Assembly (NCBI RefSeq): GCF_013248905.1
Contig: NZ_JABRVS010000001.1
Coordinates: 2,170,001-2,234,000 of the forward strand
Source: Shewanella sp. VB17
Lineage (GTDB): Bacteria > Pseudomonadota > Gammaproteobacteria > Enterobacterales > Shewanellaceae
Direction of reading: 5' to 3'
DNA: 64,000 nucleotides
Shown here: positions 1 to 8,770 of the stretch, in pieces
How positions within the stretch are numbered: the first letter of the stretch is position 1
Layout of the letters: each line of letters begins with the position of its first letter
Notes under the pieces: generated by a model
Databases searched by the model: none
What the model was told of the DNA's origin: nothing
The model's input: only the letters and a program-made list of their open reading frames with translations
Program-made: the position numbers and the translations under genes

Positions 1-34
1 AGTTTCTCTTCTATTTATCATTGGACTTTAGATT

Positions 35-1390
35 TTGCACACTCTTGAACAACTTAAATCAGGTCAGCTAAGCGGGGTAGCACGTTTACACTTGGCTGAA
101 AACTTATCGGTATTCCCGACAGAAATTTTTGAACTGGCAGATACATTAGAAGTGCTGGATCTTTCTAATAATCAGCTTGATAGTTTACCGGATGATTTTG
201 GACGTCTACATAAGCTTAATATTTTATTCCTCTCTAATAATTGTTTTACCGAGCTTCCTTCTGTCATTGCTGATTGCCCTAAGCTTGAAATGATTGGCTT
301 TAAGGCCAATCAAATAGTATCAATTGCTGAAGATGCGCTGCCAAAGCAAACTCGTTGGTTAATACTGACTGACAACAAAATAGAACGCCTGCCTGATTCT
401 ATGGGCGATTTGTATCGTTTACAGAAATTAGCCTTAGCGGGAAATAGGCTAACCCACCTGCCAGCTTCTATGGCAAATTGTCAACGTGTAGAGTTAGCTC
501 GTTTATCAGCAAATCGATTGACCTCACTGCCTGATTGGTTATTTCAGTTACCCAATCTTGCCTGGTTGGCCATTGCGGGTAATGGCTTAATTGACGGTAA
601 TCCCATTAAGCCAAAAAACAAGCCGACTATAGTGCATGTGAAGCTCAGTGATATTGAGTTAGGTGAGCAAATAGGTGAGGGCGCATCAGGGGTTATTTAT
701 CGGGCTAAATGGTTAGCTCAACCCACATGTCTACAAGGTCAATCACTCGACATTGCGGTTAAATTATTTAAAGGTGAGGTGACCAGTGATGGCTATCCAG
801 ATGATGAATTATCCACCTGTTTACAGGCAGGTGATCATCATAACCTTATTAAGGTCATTGCCCAAATAGACGATGAAGGACAACTTGGCTTAGTCATGGC
901 ACTGATCCCAACAAGTTTTAGTAATTTAGGCTTGCCACCTAATTTATTGACTTGTACGCGTGATACGTTTGCGGAACAGACGGAGTTTAGGTTAACGACC
1001 ATGATGAATATCACTAGACAAATGGCACTCGTGATGGCACACCTACATGCTCATGGTGTTAGTCATGGAGATCTCTACGCGCACAATACCATGTTAGATA
1101 ATGCGGACTCGATATTATTGGGGGATTTTGGTGCGGCGTCTGATTTATTATTATTGCCAAGACACCAAAGGGAGGCAATGGAAAGCATAGAGGTTCGTGC
1201 GTTGGGGTGTTTGTTAGATGATATGCTAAAACAGACCAAGCAAGTTAATGTGCAGCATGGCATTGTGACTGCTGAAGGCTTTGAAAAGCTAAGAAGCTTG
1301 AGCCAAGCGTGTATGCAAGGATTGCTTTCCATGCGGCCCAAGTTTACTGATATCGCTTCACAGCTCGATGCTTTATGCAGTGAAATATAA
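35..1390 (+). CDS. Leucine-rich-repeat protein fused to a Ser/Thr-type protein kinase
   Basis: The first 190 residues are leucine-rich repeats with the LxxLxLSxNxLxxLP pattern, a protein-interaction surface. From about residue 205 a eukaryotic-like kinase domain follows: a glycine-rich loop (GEGASGVIYRAKW, near 213), a lysine strand (IAVKLF), a catalytic loop written HGDLYAHN (near 343, G replacing R of HRD) and a DFG (near 363). There is no signal peptide or membrane segment, so it is probably cytosolic. Translation appears to start at a TTG; the upstream region is cut by the window edge, so an earlier start cannot be excluded. The physiological substrate is unknown. Confidence 0.85.
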   Translation: MHTLEQLKSGQLSGVARLHLAENLSVFPTEIFELADTLEVLDLSNNQLDSLPDDFGRLHKLNILFLSNNCFTELPSVIADCPKLEMIGFKANQIVSIAEDALPKQTRWLILTDNKIERLPDSMGDLYRLQKLALAGNRLTHLPASMANCQRVELARLSANRLTSLPDWLFQLPNLAWLAIAGNGLIDGNPIKPKNKPTIVHVKLSDIELGEQIGEGASGVIYRAKWLAQPTCLQGQSLDIAVKLFKGEVTSDGYPDDELSTCLQAGDHHNLIKVIAQIDDEGQLGLVMALIPTSFSNLGLPPNLLTCTRDTFAEQTEFRLTTMMNITRQMALVMAHLHAHGVSHGDLYAHNTMLDNADSILLGDFGAASDLLLLPRHQREAMESIEVRALGCLLDDMLKQTKQVNVQHGIVTAEGFEKLRSLSQACMQGLLSMRPKFTDIASQLDALCSEI

Positions 1391-1468
1391 AATGGCTTGA
1401 TTTTGACTTATTCTAATATGTTACAATTTGGAATAATTAATTATTAACTTTTGATAGATAAGACTGAG

Positions 1469-2047
1469 ATGACGAAAGAATTATTAAGCCGTTGTGGCGG
1501 TAAGTGTGAATTATGCGGCGGTGAATCTACATTGGCCGCCTTTGAGTTACCAGAGTCTACAGGCTATGGTGATGCACGTATCATGATTTGTGACACTTGT
1601 ACTGGTCAAATCAAAGACATATCGACTGTTGACATGAATCACTGGCGTTGTCTCAATGAGAGTATGTGGACGCCAGTGCCTGCGGTGCAGGTGATGGCAT
1701 GGCGCATGCTAAAACAAATAAGTTCAGAAGCCTGGGCACGAGATCTGCTTGATATCTTGTATCTTGATGAGGATACACAAGCGTGGGCTGAAGCGGGTAT
1801 TGAAGAAGTCGATGAAGATTTTGTGCCTCATAAAGACAGCAATGGTGCCTTATTAGAGGCGGGTGATAATGTGGTGATTATTAAAGATCTGAATGTTAAA
1901 GGCACCACCTTTACCGCTAAGCGTGGCACCACTGTCCGTGGGATATCGTTAACAAACAATCCTGAGCACATCGAAGGTCGTGTTAATGGTACGCGTATCG
2001 TTATTTTGACTTGCTTCGTTAAAAAAGTGCCAGTAGGTGAAGAGTAA
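1469..2047 (+). CDS. PhnA/YjdM-family zinc-ribbon protein
   Basis: A protein of about 192 residues. The N-terminus carries a zinc-ribbon pattern (Cys 9, 13 and 16, then CDTC near 44). The C-terminal 70 residues are the PhnA domain, with the typical D.NGALLEAGD and VKGTT segments. Despite the historic name, this family has no proven role in phosphonate breakdown and its function is unclear. I chose ATG at 1469 over an in-frame TTG at 1451 because MTKELLSRCGGKC is the family-like beginning. It stands alone and is followed by a strong terminator. Confidence 0.8.
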   Translation: MTKELLSRCGGKCELCGGESTLAAFELPESTGYGDARIMICDTCTGQIKDISTVDMNHWRCLNESMWTPVPAVQVMAWRMLKQISSEAWARDLLDILYLDEDTQAWAEAGIEEVDEDFVPHKDSNGALLEAGDNVVIIKDLNVKGTTFTAKRGTTVRGISLTNNPEHIEGRVNGTRIVILTCFVKKVPVGEE

Positions 2048-2073
2048 TCGTCATTATTTGTTGTGGTGATATA

Positions 2074-2108
2074 CCGCTGCCATCTTGTCGATGGTAGCGG
2101 TTTTTTTT
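2074..2108 (+). terminator. Rho-independent terminator after the PhnA-like gene
   Basis: An 11-bp stem (CCGCTGCCATC pairing with GATGGTAGCGG, one G-T wobble) with a 5-nt loop is followed at once by eight T residues. It lies 27 bases after the stop codon. Confidence 0.9.
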
Positions 2109-2145
2109 ATGGTGTTAAATACTAGAATGACAAAAAGGAAAATAG

Positions 2146-2616
2146 ATGAAAATTTGGGTTGATGCTGATGCTTGCCCTGGGGTGATAAAAGAGATGTTAT
2201 TCAGAGTGGCCGATAGAGCAAAAGTGGACGTTGTTTTAGTGGCCAATCATTCGATACGTATACCACCATCGCGGTTTATTACTATGGTAACGGTAGCATC
2301 GGGGTTTGATGTGGCCGATGACGAAATTGTTGCGCGTTTGTCTGCAGGAGATTTAGTCATCACTGCTGATATTCCCTTAGCATCAGAGGTGATAGATAAA
2401 GGCGGGGTGGCACTCAATCCTCGTGGTGAGCTTTACACTGAGCAAAATATTAAGTCGATACTCAATATGCGTGATTTTATGGATACCATGCGCGCCAGTG
2501 GGGTACATACCGGTGGTCCTGCGGCGATTGGACCGAGTGAAAAGCAGGCGTTTGGTAATCAATTAGATCGGTTTGTGACTAAACATCACAAACCGATTGA
2601 CTGCAAGCCTAGTTAA
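2146..2616 (+). CDS. yaiI: YaiI/YqxD family protein (DUF188, UPF0178)
   Basis: A 156-residue protein opening with MKIWVDADACPGVIKE, the hallmark of the YaiI/YqxD family, and carrying the conserved segments TADIPLASEVI, NPRGELYT and HTGGPAA. The fold is PIN-like with an acidic cluster, so a nucleic-acid role is often suggested, but no function has been established. An AGGAAA ribosome-binding site precedes the ATG. The length is normal for the family. It is a single-gene unit between the upstream terminator and the 215-bp spacer before the pseudouridine genes. Confidence 0.9.
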   Translation: MKIWVDADACPGVIKEMLFRVADRAKVDVVLVANHSIRIPPSRFITMVTVASGFDVADDEIVARLSAGDLVITADIPLASEVIDKGGVALNPRGELYTEQNIKSILNMRDFMDTMRASGVHTGGPAAIGPSEKQAFGNQLDRFVTKHHKPIDCKPS

Positions 2617-2831
2617 CTCCCCCTACCAAAGAGGAACACTGCGACAACAATGTGATAAATGTTACTTGAATTATCTTCCTATTTGTAGGTCATTTTCATT
2701 ATTTGTATATGGTTATCTACTGTTTTACTTGAATTTTATTATTCTTCAGCCTATTTTCAGGACTTTATTATACCAATGGATATTAAGCTTACTGCTAAAT
2801 ACTGTTTTGATGGGTAAATTGGATAATTAAG

Positions 2832-3920
2832 ATGACGGAATATGAAAATCAGATAGTGGCGATACTTAACAAGTCCCCCCTGATAGCGGAACAAGATTTG
2901 GCAAATCGGTTAGGGCTCAGCGGCGCTAGTGTGGCTGAATATATTATCAGTCTTACCGATCGTGGTTTCATCGAGGGGAAGGACGATGTTCCCAGAGAAA
3001 ATCGCTATGCAGTTGTGGTGGGGGGGGCGAACATGGATATTTTAGGCAGTCCATTATCAAGGTTACTCATAGGCGATTCTAATCCGGGTAGAGTGACTTG
3101 TTCGCCAGGAGGTGTGGGTCGAAATATCGCTGAAAATTTAGCACGCTTAGGTTCTAAGACTTGTTTGCTTAGTGCCGTTGGAAAAGACACTTATGGTCAG
3201 GCTATTGTAGAGCAGTGTGTGCAATCGGGGGTAGACATGCGAGCTTGCTTACAACTTGACGATCCAACATCGATTTATTTATCGGTACTTAACGGTGATA
3301 ATGATATGCATGTAGGGATCAATGATATGGCGATACTTAACTGTCTAAATGTCGAGGTGCTACAGACCCATAAAGCGATGTTAAGTCGAGCAGATTTGAT
3401 AATATTAGATACAAATCTTGCAGACTCTGCGCTTGAGTATTTATTGAGTTATTTCTCTGACAGGCCCATTTTTGTCGACACGGTATCGTGTGTCAAAGCT
3501 AAAAAGCTAATGCATTTTCTTAGTGCGATTCACACATTAAAGTCAAACCTTAAGGAAGCTGAACAATTGTCGGGGATCACTATTGCCGATTATAGTGAAC
3601 TCCCCAAGTTAAGTGATTGGTTTCATGGGCAGGGGGTCCACCGTATTTTTTTAAGCTTAGGCGTTGATGGTGTTTTTTATAGTGATGGCAAAAACCAAGC
3701 GTTAATTCCAGCTGTTGAGGTTCCCATGGTGAATGCCAATGGCGCTGGCGATGCTTTTCTTGCCGGTCTTGCCCACGGCTGGTTGCAGAATTGGGAAATC
3801 GGACAGGCGACCAAGTTTGCTATGGCGGCAGCCATTGTGGCCCTTTCACATCTAGCTACGATCAATCCGAATATGTCTGAAATATCAGTTAATCGTGTTA
3901 TCAAGGAGTCAATATGTTAG
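2832..3920 (+). CDS. psuK: PfkB-family pseudouridine kinase with N-terminal winged helix
   Basis: A 362-residue sugar/nucleoside kinase. Residues 1-50 form a MarR/Lrp-like winged helix-turn-helix (ANRLGLSGASVAEYIISL). The rest is a PfkB (ribokinase-like) domain with the N-terminal glycine motif GGVGRNIAENLARLG and the C-terminal signature NANGAGDAFLAG, whose Asp is the catalytic base. It overlaps the next gene, a pseudouridine-5'-phosphate glycosidase, by 7 bases, so the pair probably catabolises pseudouridine to uracil and ribose 5-phosphate. The length matches the HTH-bearing PfkB proteins. The HTH domain may allow autoregulation, which is inference. Confidence 0.85.
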   Translation: MTEYENQIVAILNKSPLIAEQDLANRLGLSGASVAEYIISLTDRGFIEGKDDVPRENRYAVVVGGANMDILGSPLSRLLIGDSNPGRVTCSPGGVGRNIAENLARLGSKTCLLSAVGKDTYGQAIVEQCVQSGVDMRACLQLDDPTSIYLSVLNGDNDMHVGINDMAILNCLNVEVLQTHKAMLSRADLIILDTNLADSALEYLLSYFSDRPIFVDTVSCVKAKKLMHFLSAIHTLKSNLKEAEQLSGITIADYSELPKLSDWFHGQGVHRIFLSLGVDGVFYSDGKNQALIPAVEVPMVNANGAGDAFLAGLAHGWLQNWEIGQATKFAMAAAIVALSHLATINPNMSEISVNRVIKESIC

Positions 3921-4828
3921 CGCAGTACCTGGACATAAAACCTGAAGTTGCAGCTGCTTTGACGGCAGGCGAGCCTGTTGTTGCATTAGAGTCGACCATC
4001 ATTACCCATGGCATGCCTTACCCACCAAATGTTGAAACGGCATTACGTGTTGAGCAAATCATCAGAGATCATGGTGCAATACCGGCTACTATCGCCATCT
4101 TAAAGGGGAAATTAAAGGTTGGAATGACTCCTTTAGAAGTCGAGTATTTAGGCAAGGCAGGCTTAGATGTGATTAAAACCAGTCGCCGTGATATTCCTTT
4201 TATTGTTGCTAAACAAGCTGATGGTGCGACGACGGTAGCATCGACCATGATTTTAGCGTCGATGGCGGGGATTAAAGTGTTCGCTACTGGGGGAATTGGT
4301 GGAGTGCATCGAGATGCTCAGCAGACATTTGATATTTCTGCTGATTTACAGGAATTGGCGAATACTGATGTGGCTGTGGTGTGTGCTGGTGCTAAGTCTA
4401 TTTTAGATATTGGTTTGACTCTTGAATATTTAGAGACTCAAGGTGTGCCTGTCATTGGTTATCAAACGGATACTTTACCAGCATTTTATACTCGAGAAAG
4501 TGATTTCAGCGTCGATTATAGGCTTGATAGTGCTGAGCAGATCGCAGCAGCATTAACGGCTAAATGGCAGATGGGTCTCAAAGGAGGCGTTGTCATTGCT
4601 AATCCTATTCCGGCAATGCATCAACTCGATCGCGGCATGATTGATGATGTTATTGTAGATGCGTTGGCTCAAATGAAACAACAAGGTATATCAGGTAAGG
4701 CTTCGACTCCTTTTTTGTTAACTAAAGTGGCTGAAAAGACACACGGTAAGAGCCTTAAGGCAAATATTGAATTGGTATTGAACAATGCTAAACTCGCAGC
4801 TGAAATCGCGATAGAATATGCGAAATAA
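3914..4828 (+). CDS. psuG: Pseudouridine-5'-phosphate glycosidase
   Basis: A 304-residue enzyme that cleaves pseudouridine 5'-phosphate reversibly into uracil and ribose 5-phosphate. Family segments are clear: ALESTIITHGMPYPPN near the start, FATGGIGGVHRD (metal/phosphate-binding region) and VIANPIPAMHQLDR near the C-terminus. The ATG lies inside the end of the kinase gene (7-base overlap), showing translational coupling. A bidirectional terminator lies 30 bases downstream. Confidence 0.95.
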   Translation: MLAQYLDIKPEVAAALTAGEPVVALESTIITHGMPYPPNVETALRVEQIIRDHGAIPATIAILKGKLKVGMTPLEVEYLGKAGLDVIKTSRRDIPFIVAKQADGATTVASTMILASMAGIKVFATGGIGGVHRDAQQTFDISADLQELANTDVAVVCAGAKSILDIGLTLEYLETQGVPVIGYQTDTLPAFYTRESDFSVDYRLDSAEQIAAALTAKWQMGLKGGVVIANPIPAMHQLDRGMIDDVIVDALAQMKQQGISGKASTPFLLTKVAEKTHGKSLKANIELVLNNAKLAAEIAIEYAK

Positions 4829-4858
4829 CCAGTATTAGGTTAACCCACTAATGTGGTA

Positions 4859-4885
4859 TAAAAAAGCGTCTCATGACGCTTTTTT
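4859..4885. terminator. Bidirectional terminator between psuG and the convergent Usp gene
   Basis: An A-rich arm and GCGTC pair across the loop TCAT with GACGC followed by six T residues. A6 on one side and T6 on the other let it serve both converging genes. Confidence 0.85.
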
Positions 4886-4899
4886 ATTGGTGTGTTTCT

Positions 4900-5349
4900 T
4901 TATATGGATGAAGATGTTTTATCATCGAGTTTAATGAACATAAGGTCGCATGGTATATGACGAAGTATGGGTTCGCTGGGAGAAAGTAGCATTTGTTTGA
5001 TAAAATTCGACTTGTGGTGCCCCATTATGACAAGGTCTATATTGTATTTTTCGACGCTGTCGATAATTTCATCGTCAATGTAACCACTGTGAAATATATG
5101 CTCTTTAATTTCAATATTATGTGAACTGATAAGCGTGTCCATTAAAGTCATCGATCTCTGTCTTATTTCGCGATCTCTTTGTTCAAAATCAACTACAAGC
5201 ATGCCTTCGAAGGTATGAGGTATATCCAAATCGACGTGGATCACACTTAGATAAGCCTGATTTTGTTTAGCGACCATTGCAGCTTTTTTTAAAATGATAT
5301 GGCTATCTTTATTTAATGCTACTGACAAAAGAATGTGTTTGTAGTTCAT
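4900..5349 (-). CDS. Universal stress protein (UspA family)
   Basis: A 149-residue cytosolic protein with the Usp fold: MNYKHILLSVAL at strand 1, a central acidic/hydrophobic alternation, and the C-terminal stretch IVMGHHKSNFIKQMLLSPSEPILRHIPCDLMFI. The last part corresponds to the Usp ATP-binding loop (G-2X-G-9X-G-S/T), but the glycine/serine spacing is imperfect (HHKS...SPS), so ATP binding is uncertain. It is transcribed convergently with psuG and shares its terminator. Confidence 0.85.
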   Translation of the reverse strand: MNYKHILLSVALNKDSHIILKKAAMVAKQNQAYLSVIHVDLDIPHTFEGMLVVDFEQRDREIRQRSMTLMDTLISSHNIEIKEHIFHSGYIDDEIIDSVEKYNIDLVIMGHHKSNFIKQMLLSPSEPILRHIPCDLMFIKLDDKTSSSI

Positions 5350-5544
5350 GATTATTCACTTATATTGGCTGAGTCAGGATTGATAACGACGATAATGTCG
5401 TGTCTTTAGCATCAGATTAAGCGATATTGGCAAAGGATAATATTGAGTAAAGTTAAGGCGAAGATTAAGAAAAATTGACTTACTGTTTGAAGAAATAGTT
5501 GGTATTACTGATGTTGAGTTAAAGTAAGGGTGTGAAATGTGAAA

Positions 5545-5784
5545 TTAAACGATTAATTCCAGTTCTAACTCTATATTTGTGCAGTGTTTTTTGCAGAATA
5601 CGCCGTATTTTTTGCCTGTGTCTTTTTCCATTGGAACGATTAACTTAAGTGGTTGTTTGCATGTTTCACACAATACACTATTGCCTTTAAAGAGACGTTT
5701 AATCAGATTTTTTTGTTCATTAAATGACTTTGCTGTGGTTTTGTTTATCATGGAAAAGTCGATTTTGTGAGTCTCTGTAGTCAT
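5545..5784 (-). CDS. Small zinc-ribbon-like protein, function unknown
   Basis: 79 residues with two cysteine pairs, CETC near 39 and C-KKH-C near 68, arranged like a minimal treble-clef/zinc ribbon; the N-terminal half is basic. It may bind nucleic acid or protein through a zinc knuckle, but I do not recognise the family. It is divergent from the small YbaM-like gene on the other side of a 114-bp spacer. Confidence 0.55.
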   Translation of the reverse strand: MTTETHKIDFSMINKTTAKSFNEQKNLIKRLFKGNSVLCETCKQPLKLIVPMEKDTGKKYGVFCKKHCTNIELELELIV

Positions 5785-5898
5785 GAGTATTCTTGTTTAG
5801 TTTAATAATGATAGCATTATACACTCAAATGACTTCAAGGTGCAGTATTGTGCATGTCTGAGTTGTTTGAATAAAGTCTTAAAATAGGGAAAATTTTC

Positions 5899-6066
5899 AT
5901 GTCCGAAGAAACAGACACGAGTTCAATTGAAGGGGCTAGCGATGAGATTAAACTTGCCGTTGAGCTCATTTATTTTTTTGAGAGTCATAACATAGATTCA
6001 CAAGTTGCTTTGTCTGCACTTGAAATCGTTGCGTCAGATTTGAAAAGTAAATTGTCTAACACTTAA
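5899..6066 (+). CDS. YbaM-like small protein (DUF2496)
   Basis: A 55-residue ORF beginning ATGTCCGAAGAA. Its core (DEIKLAVELIYFFE, then ALSALEIVASDLKSKL) matches the pattern of YbaM, a small acidic protein of enterobacteria and relatives with unknown function. An AGGGAAAA stretch upstream may be the ribosome-binding site. The gene appears intact, but its stop codon lies 60 bases from the decayed transposase remnant on the other strand. Confidence 0.6.
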   Translation: MSEETDTSSIEGASDEIKLAVELIYFFESHNIDSQVALSALEIVASDLKSKLSNT

Positions 6067-6125
6067 ATCTTCACAAAGTAAATATTGTTGAAAGTAAGCC
6101 GCATTTTTATGATGTACGAACACTT

Positions 6126-6394
6126 CTCACGATGACTCAATAACTTGGCTTTGTCAGTATCGATTTTAAGGGCTAAATGATAGTGATTGTTTATCACTGC
6201 ATAAGCACAGATATCAATACAAAAAAGAGCAGATAGCGCCTTAACGTTATCGACAATCCAGCCGCGTCGATGCTGATAGCTTTTACCTGTGAGTTTATCC
6301 TCTCCGCACAAAAAAACCTTCTAACACAACGATTTATAATGTGGTAACGCGGAGTCGATTCTGCATCGATAAGGGGTCTTCGAGCTGAAGTCAT
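6126..6394 (-). pseudogene. Decayed Y1 (REP-associated type) transposase fragment
   Basis: Reads as the N-terminal quarter of the same transposase found intact at 20029-21051 and 48992-50059. It starts MTSARRPLIDAESTP, then shifts frame near NRCVRR. The next frame continues CGEDKLTGKSYQHRRGW and NNHYHLALKID, with the HUH (His-Tyr-His) motif still readable. Homology stops after LSHRE; about 260 C-terminal residues are missing. Frameshift plus truncation make it non-functional. Confidence 0.85.
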
Positions 6395-6478
6395 CACCAC
6401 CAACCTGCGCAAAACTAAGTTGAGGTAACTTAAAGGCTAGTAGGGGATGTGCTAAAGCACAAAAGATATGGCTGTCCC
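6395..6478 (-). repeat. Upstream end sequence of a Y1 transposase element
   Basis: Read on the minus strand, this block starts GGGACAGCCATATCTTTTG and runs through CCTACTAGCCTTTAA to the transposase start. The same block precedes the intact transposases at 21051 and 48992, so it marks the element's left end. Isolated copies of the motif occur elsewhere in the window. Confidence 0.7.
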
Positions 6479-6609
6479 GACTTTATCCCGTTGGTTTGGT
6501 TAATGCTAGCAAGCAAAATAATTATGGCTGATGAGATGGACGCTCCCTAATTCGGCGTCAATGCGCCAAACTGATATTGACTATTCAGTTACATTAAGGA
6601 GCGTCCACT

Positions 6610-7653
6610 ATGAAAGTTACCACTATTGCTATCGATCTTGCAAAGAATGTATTCCAAGTACTTGGAATGACTGCAGATGCTAAGAAAGTCTATAACAAAC
6701 GGCTGAACAGAAATCAGCTTAAAGAGCTGTTATGCAACACGCCTGCTTGTACTGTGGTTATGGAGGCCTGTTATTCATCCCACTATTGGGGCCGTGTCGG
6801 TTTACAATTTGGCCATAACGTTAAGTTGATACCCGCTCAACATGTTACCCCATTTGTTCGCGGGAATAAAAATGACAGTAACGATGCATTAGCTATCTTT
6901 GAAGCAAGTTCAAGACCTAATATTCGTTTTGTGCCAATTAAGTCAGAGGCTCAGCAAGAGGTCTTGATGATGCATAGAATAAGAGACCGGTTAATCAAAC
7001 AGCGTATCGCTTGCACCAATCAAATTCGAGGATTATTGGTTGATTTTGGCTTTGTTTTTCCACAAGGTTTTACCGCTTTTGAACAAAACATCTGGGATAT
7101 TATCAATGACAGTGAGCAGAGACCTTTACTCAGATATCTCCTCAACCAAGTTTATGATGAATACTTGCAAATAACTAAGCAACTCAAAGACCTCAATAAG
7201 TTGATAAAACAGAAGGTAGAGCAAACCGAAACAGGACAGATACTGCTCAGCATACCGGGTATTGGTCATGTAATAGCCTCCGCTTTTGAAGCTTGTATCG
7301 ACAAAGGCCAGGCTTTTAATACCCCTAAAGAACTCGCTGTCTGGCTTGGGCTAACACCGAGGCAATATGCCTCAGGAAATAAAAGCCAGATTTATGGTAT
7401 TACTAAGCGTGGTGACAGCTATTTACGGAAACAACTCATCCATGGGGCGAGAACTGTTGTCAGTCATGCACACAAAAAAGATGATGCACTCAACCAATGG
7501 ATAACCCAATTAAAAGCGCGAATAGGCTTTAATAAGACCGCAGTAGCGACAGCACATAAACTGGCAAGGTTGATGTGGATATTATTGAAAAAACAAACAC
7601 GTTATCAAGCACAAATCGGCCAAACGGCAGAGATAATATTGTGCGTCCGATAA
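6610..7653 (+). CDS. IS110/IS1111-family transposase (DEDD)
   Basis: 347 residues in two domains. The N-terminal RuvC-like DEDD domain shows TIAIDLAKN (first Asp), VVMEACYSSHYWG (Glu) and KNDSNDALAI (Asp pair). The C-terminal Tnp20 domain has LLSIPGIGHVIAS and GLTPRQYASGNKS, whose Ser is the likely nucleophile. The family acts with an element-encoded guide RNA that specifies target and donor DNA. The reading frame is intact at normal length, so activity is plausible. The ATG lies 3 bases after an internal copy of the terminal repeat. Confidence 0.95.
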   Translation: MKVTTIAIDLAKNVFQVLGMTADAKKVYNKRLNRNQLKELLCNTPACTVVMEACYSSHYWGRVGLQFGHNVKLIPAQHVTPFVRGNKNDSNDALAIFEASSRPNIRFVPIKSEAQQEVLMMHRIRDRLIKQRIACTNQIRGLLVDFGFVFPQGFTAFEQNIWDIINDSEQRPLLRYLLNQVYDEYLQITKQLKDLNKLIKQKVEQTETGQILLSIPGIGHVIASAFEACIDKGQAFNTPKELAVWLGLTPRQYASGNKSQIYGITKRGDSYLRKQLIHGARTVVSHAHKKDDALNQWITQLKARIGFNKTAVATAHKLARLMWILLKKQTRYQAQIGQTAEIILCVR

Positions 7654-7659
7654 TGTTAA

Positions 7660-8035
7660 CGGTATCGACTATCAAGCAAAGCTCGTTCAAGACAAGGGCC
7701 TGTACTGAGCCCGAGTGGCTGTTGTGAGCGCTTGATAGTCACCTTTTAGGTAAGTGTTAAATTGATGAGAAAAGACTCAGTTCATCCTACATAAACCCGT
7801 TAGAGACAAGGGTTAATAACCCGACTGGCTGTTCAAATACTTTTAGGTGTGTAGGTACGGAATTCATCAGGCGCGCATTTTCTCTAAAAAGAGAACGTGT
7901 TAAGCCCGTATATATGTCAGCACTATCGCTTAAAGCGAAAAGAGTCAGTCAATAAACACGTAACGAGAGGTCATAGTTAACAAAGAAACTAAGGTCAAAA
8001 ATACCTTGGTTAGATGAGTATTACCTTGACTAACC
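7660..8035 (+). ncRNA. Candidate bridge RNA/seekRNA of the IS1111-type element
   Basis: About 380 non-coding bases between the transposase stop and the right terminal repeat contain strong pairing. An 11-bp perfect stem joins GACTATCAAGC (7667-7677) to GCTTGATAGTC (7730-7740), extended inside by GCTC/GAGC (7681-7684 with 7726-7729) and GGGC/GCCC. A motif occurs twice: GACAAGGG then CCCGAGTGGCTGTT (7691-7723), and GACAAGGG then CCCGACTGGCTGTT (7805-7833). IS1111 elements are known to encode their guide RNA at this end. Transcript ends and loop assignments are inferred. Confidence 0.6.
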
Positions 8036-8080
8036 GGGAGCGTCCATATATGTATTGTTATTTTTTTAGCCGTTTTGTTG

Positions 8081-8581
8081 TTATTCTAGAATCCAGTTGT
8101 TCCATGGTTTAATTTTAGTTAAATAGCGGTCGCCAAAACCAGCTAGCTGCCCTGATTCAGGTTGCTGATAGTTGGGTAATCTTTCTTCAGGAAAGATACG
8201 ATCCCATATTTGCTTTTTAACTAATAGCATTAACATTTCTACATGATGACAATCTTCGCCTCTAATTGAACACAGGTTAAATTCATCGCTAAAGTACATT
8301 TCCCAGTTTATAGCTGCAAGACCACTGTAACCTTCGCTGGAGTGATAAGGAACGCCATCTTCCATATCAAGCTCACGCCAAAAAATATTATCTTGATCAA
8401 ACGCCCAGATAATATCCTGTTTTAACTGCGCTTTATCGACACTATTACAATTAGTTAAAGTGAGCAGTTCAAGCATTTCTTCTACTTGCTCGGTTAAAAC
8501 CCCAAATTCTGCATCTCTATCACTTAGATCTGGATTACTCTTTCCGAAGAAACAATTTAGTACACTATGGAAATTTTTCAT
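8081..8581 (-). CDS. Hypothetical acidic protein, possibly immunity-like
   Basis: 166 residues, acidic and rich in Trp, Tyr, Cys and Glu (for example EGYSGLAAINWEMYFSDEFN and ESGQLAGFGDRYLTKIKPW). There is no signal peptide or membrane span. I do not recognise the family. Size and acidity resemble orphan immunity proteins of polymorphic toxin systems, and the fragments just upstream on the same strand (8588-8770, 9048-9191) would fit a decayed locus, but this is only a suggestion. The IS1111-type element ends 34 bases past its stop. Confidence 0.5.
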   Translation of the reverse strand: MKNFHSVLNCFFGKSNPDLSDRDAEFGVLTEQVEEMLELLTLTNCNSVDKAQLKQDIIWAFDQDNIFWRELDMEDGVPYHSSEGYSGLAAINWEMYFSDEFNLCSIRGEDCHHVEMLMLLVKKQIWDRIFPEERLPNYQQPESGQLAGFGDRYLTKIKPWNNWILE

Positions 8582-8587
8582 ATGATA

Positions 8588-8770
8588 TTATTCGCTCGGG
8601 TCATCAGGTGCTTTTTGTTGAATAAAGTAGCTGTGTGTCAGATAGAGATAAAAACCATCTTTACTCTCACATCTTAAATACTTCCTAGAAGCGAGCTGCG
8701 TCGACCGTAAATCTAAGAGTATTGTTATAGACACATCCGAACAGCAACGCTTTGATATATGAATAACATG
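8588..8770 (-). pseudogene. C-terminal remnant of an unknown gene
   Basis: An open frame without a good start ends in a TAA seven bases before the ATG of the 166-aa gene. Its last residues read RKYLRCESKDGFYLYLTHSY then FIQQKAPDDPSE, plausible coding sequence. It is preceded by an in-frame stop near 8773. It looks like the tail of a gene once cotranscribed with its neighbour. No family was recognised. Confidence 0.3.

Larger units (their letters stand above)
6536..8047 (+). mobile_element. IS110-family element, IS1111 group
   Basis: A DEDD transposase gene and a long 3' non-coding tail sit between 12-bp inverted repeats: ATGGACGCTCCC at 6536-6547 and GGGAGCGTCCAT at 8036-8047. Subterminal inverted repeats are typical of the IS1111 group, whose true ends lie a few bases outside them. 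A third, internal copy (GGAGCGTCCA at 6598-6607) sits directly before the transposase ATG and forms an inverted repeat with the left end. The element looks complete and recent, next to a decayed Y1 transposase. No target duplication is expected for this family. Confidence 0.85.

Noticed and set aside
2597..2830. Open frame of 77 codons between yaiI and psuK
   Set aside because: It starts inside yaiI, has no ribosome-binding site and its product is a random-looking hydrophobic string.
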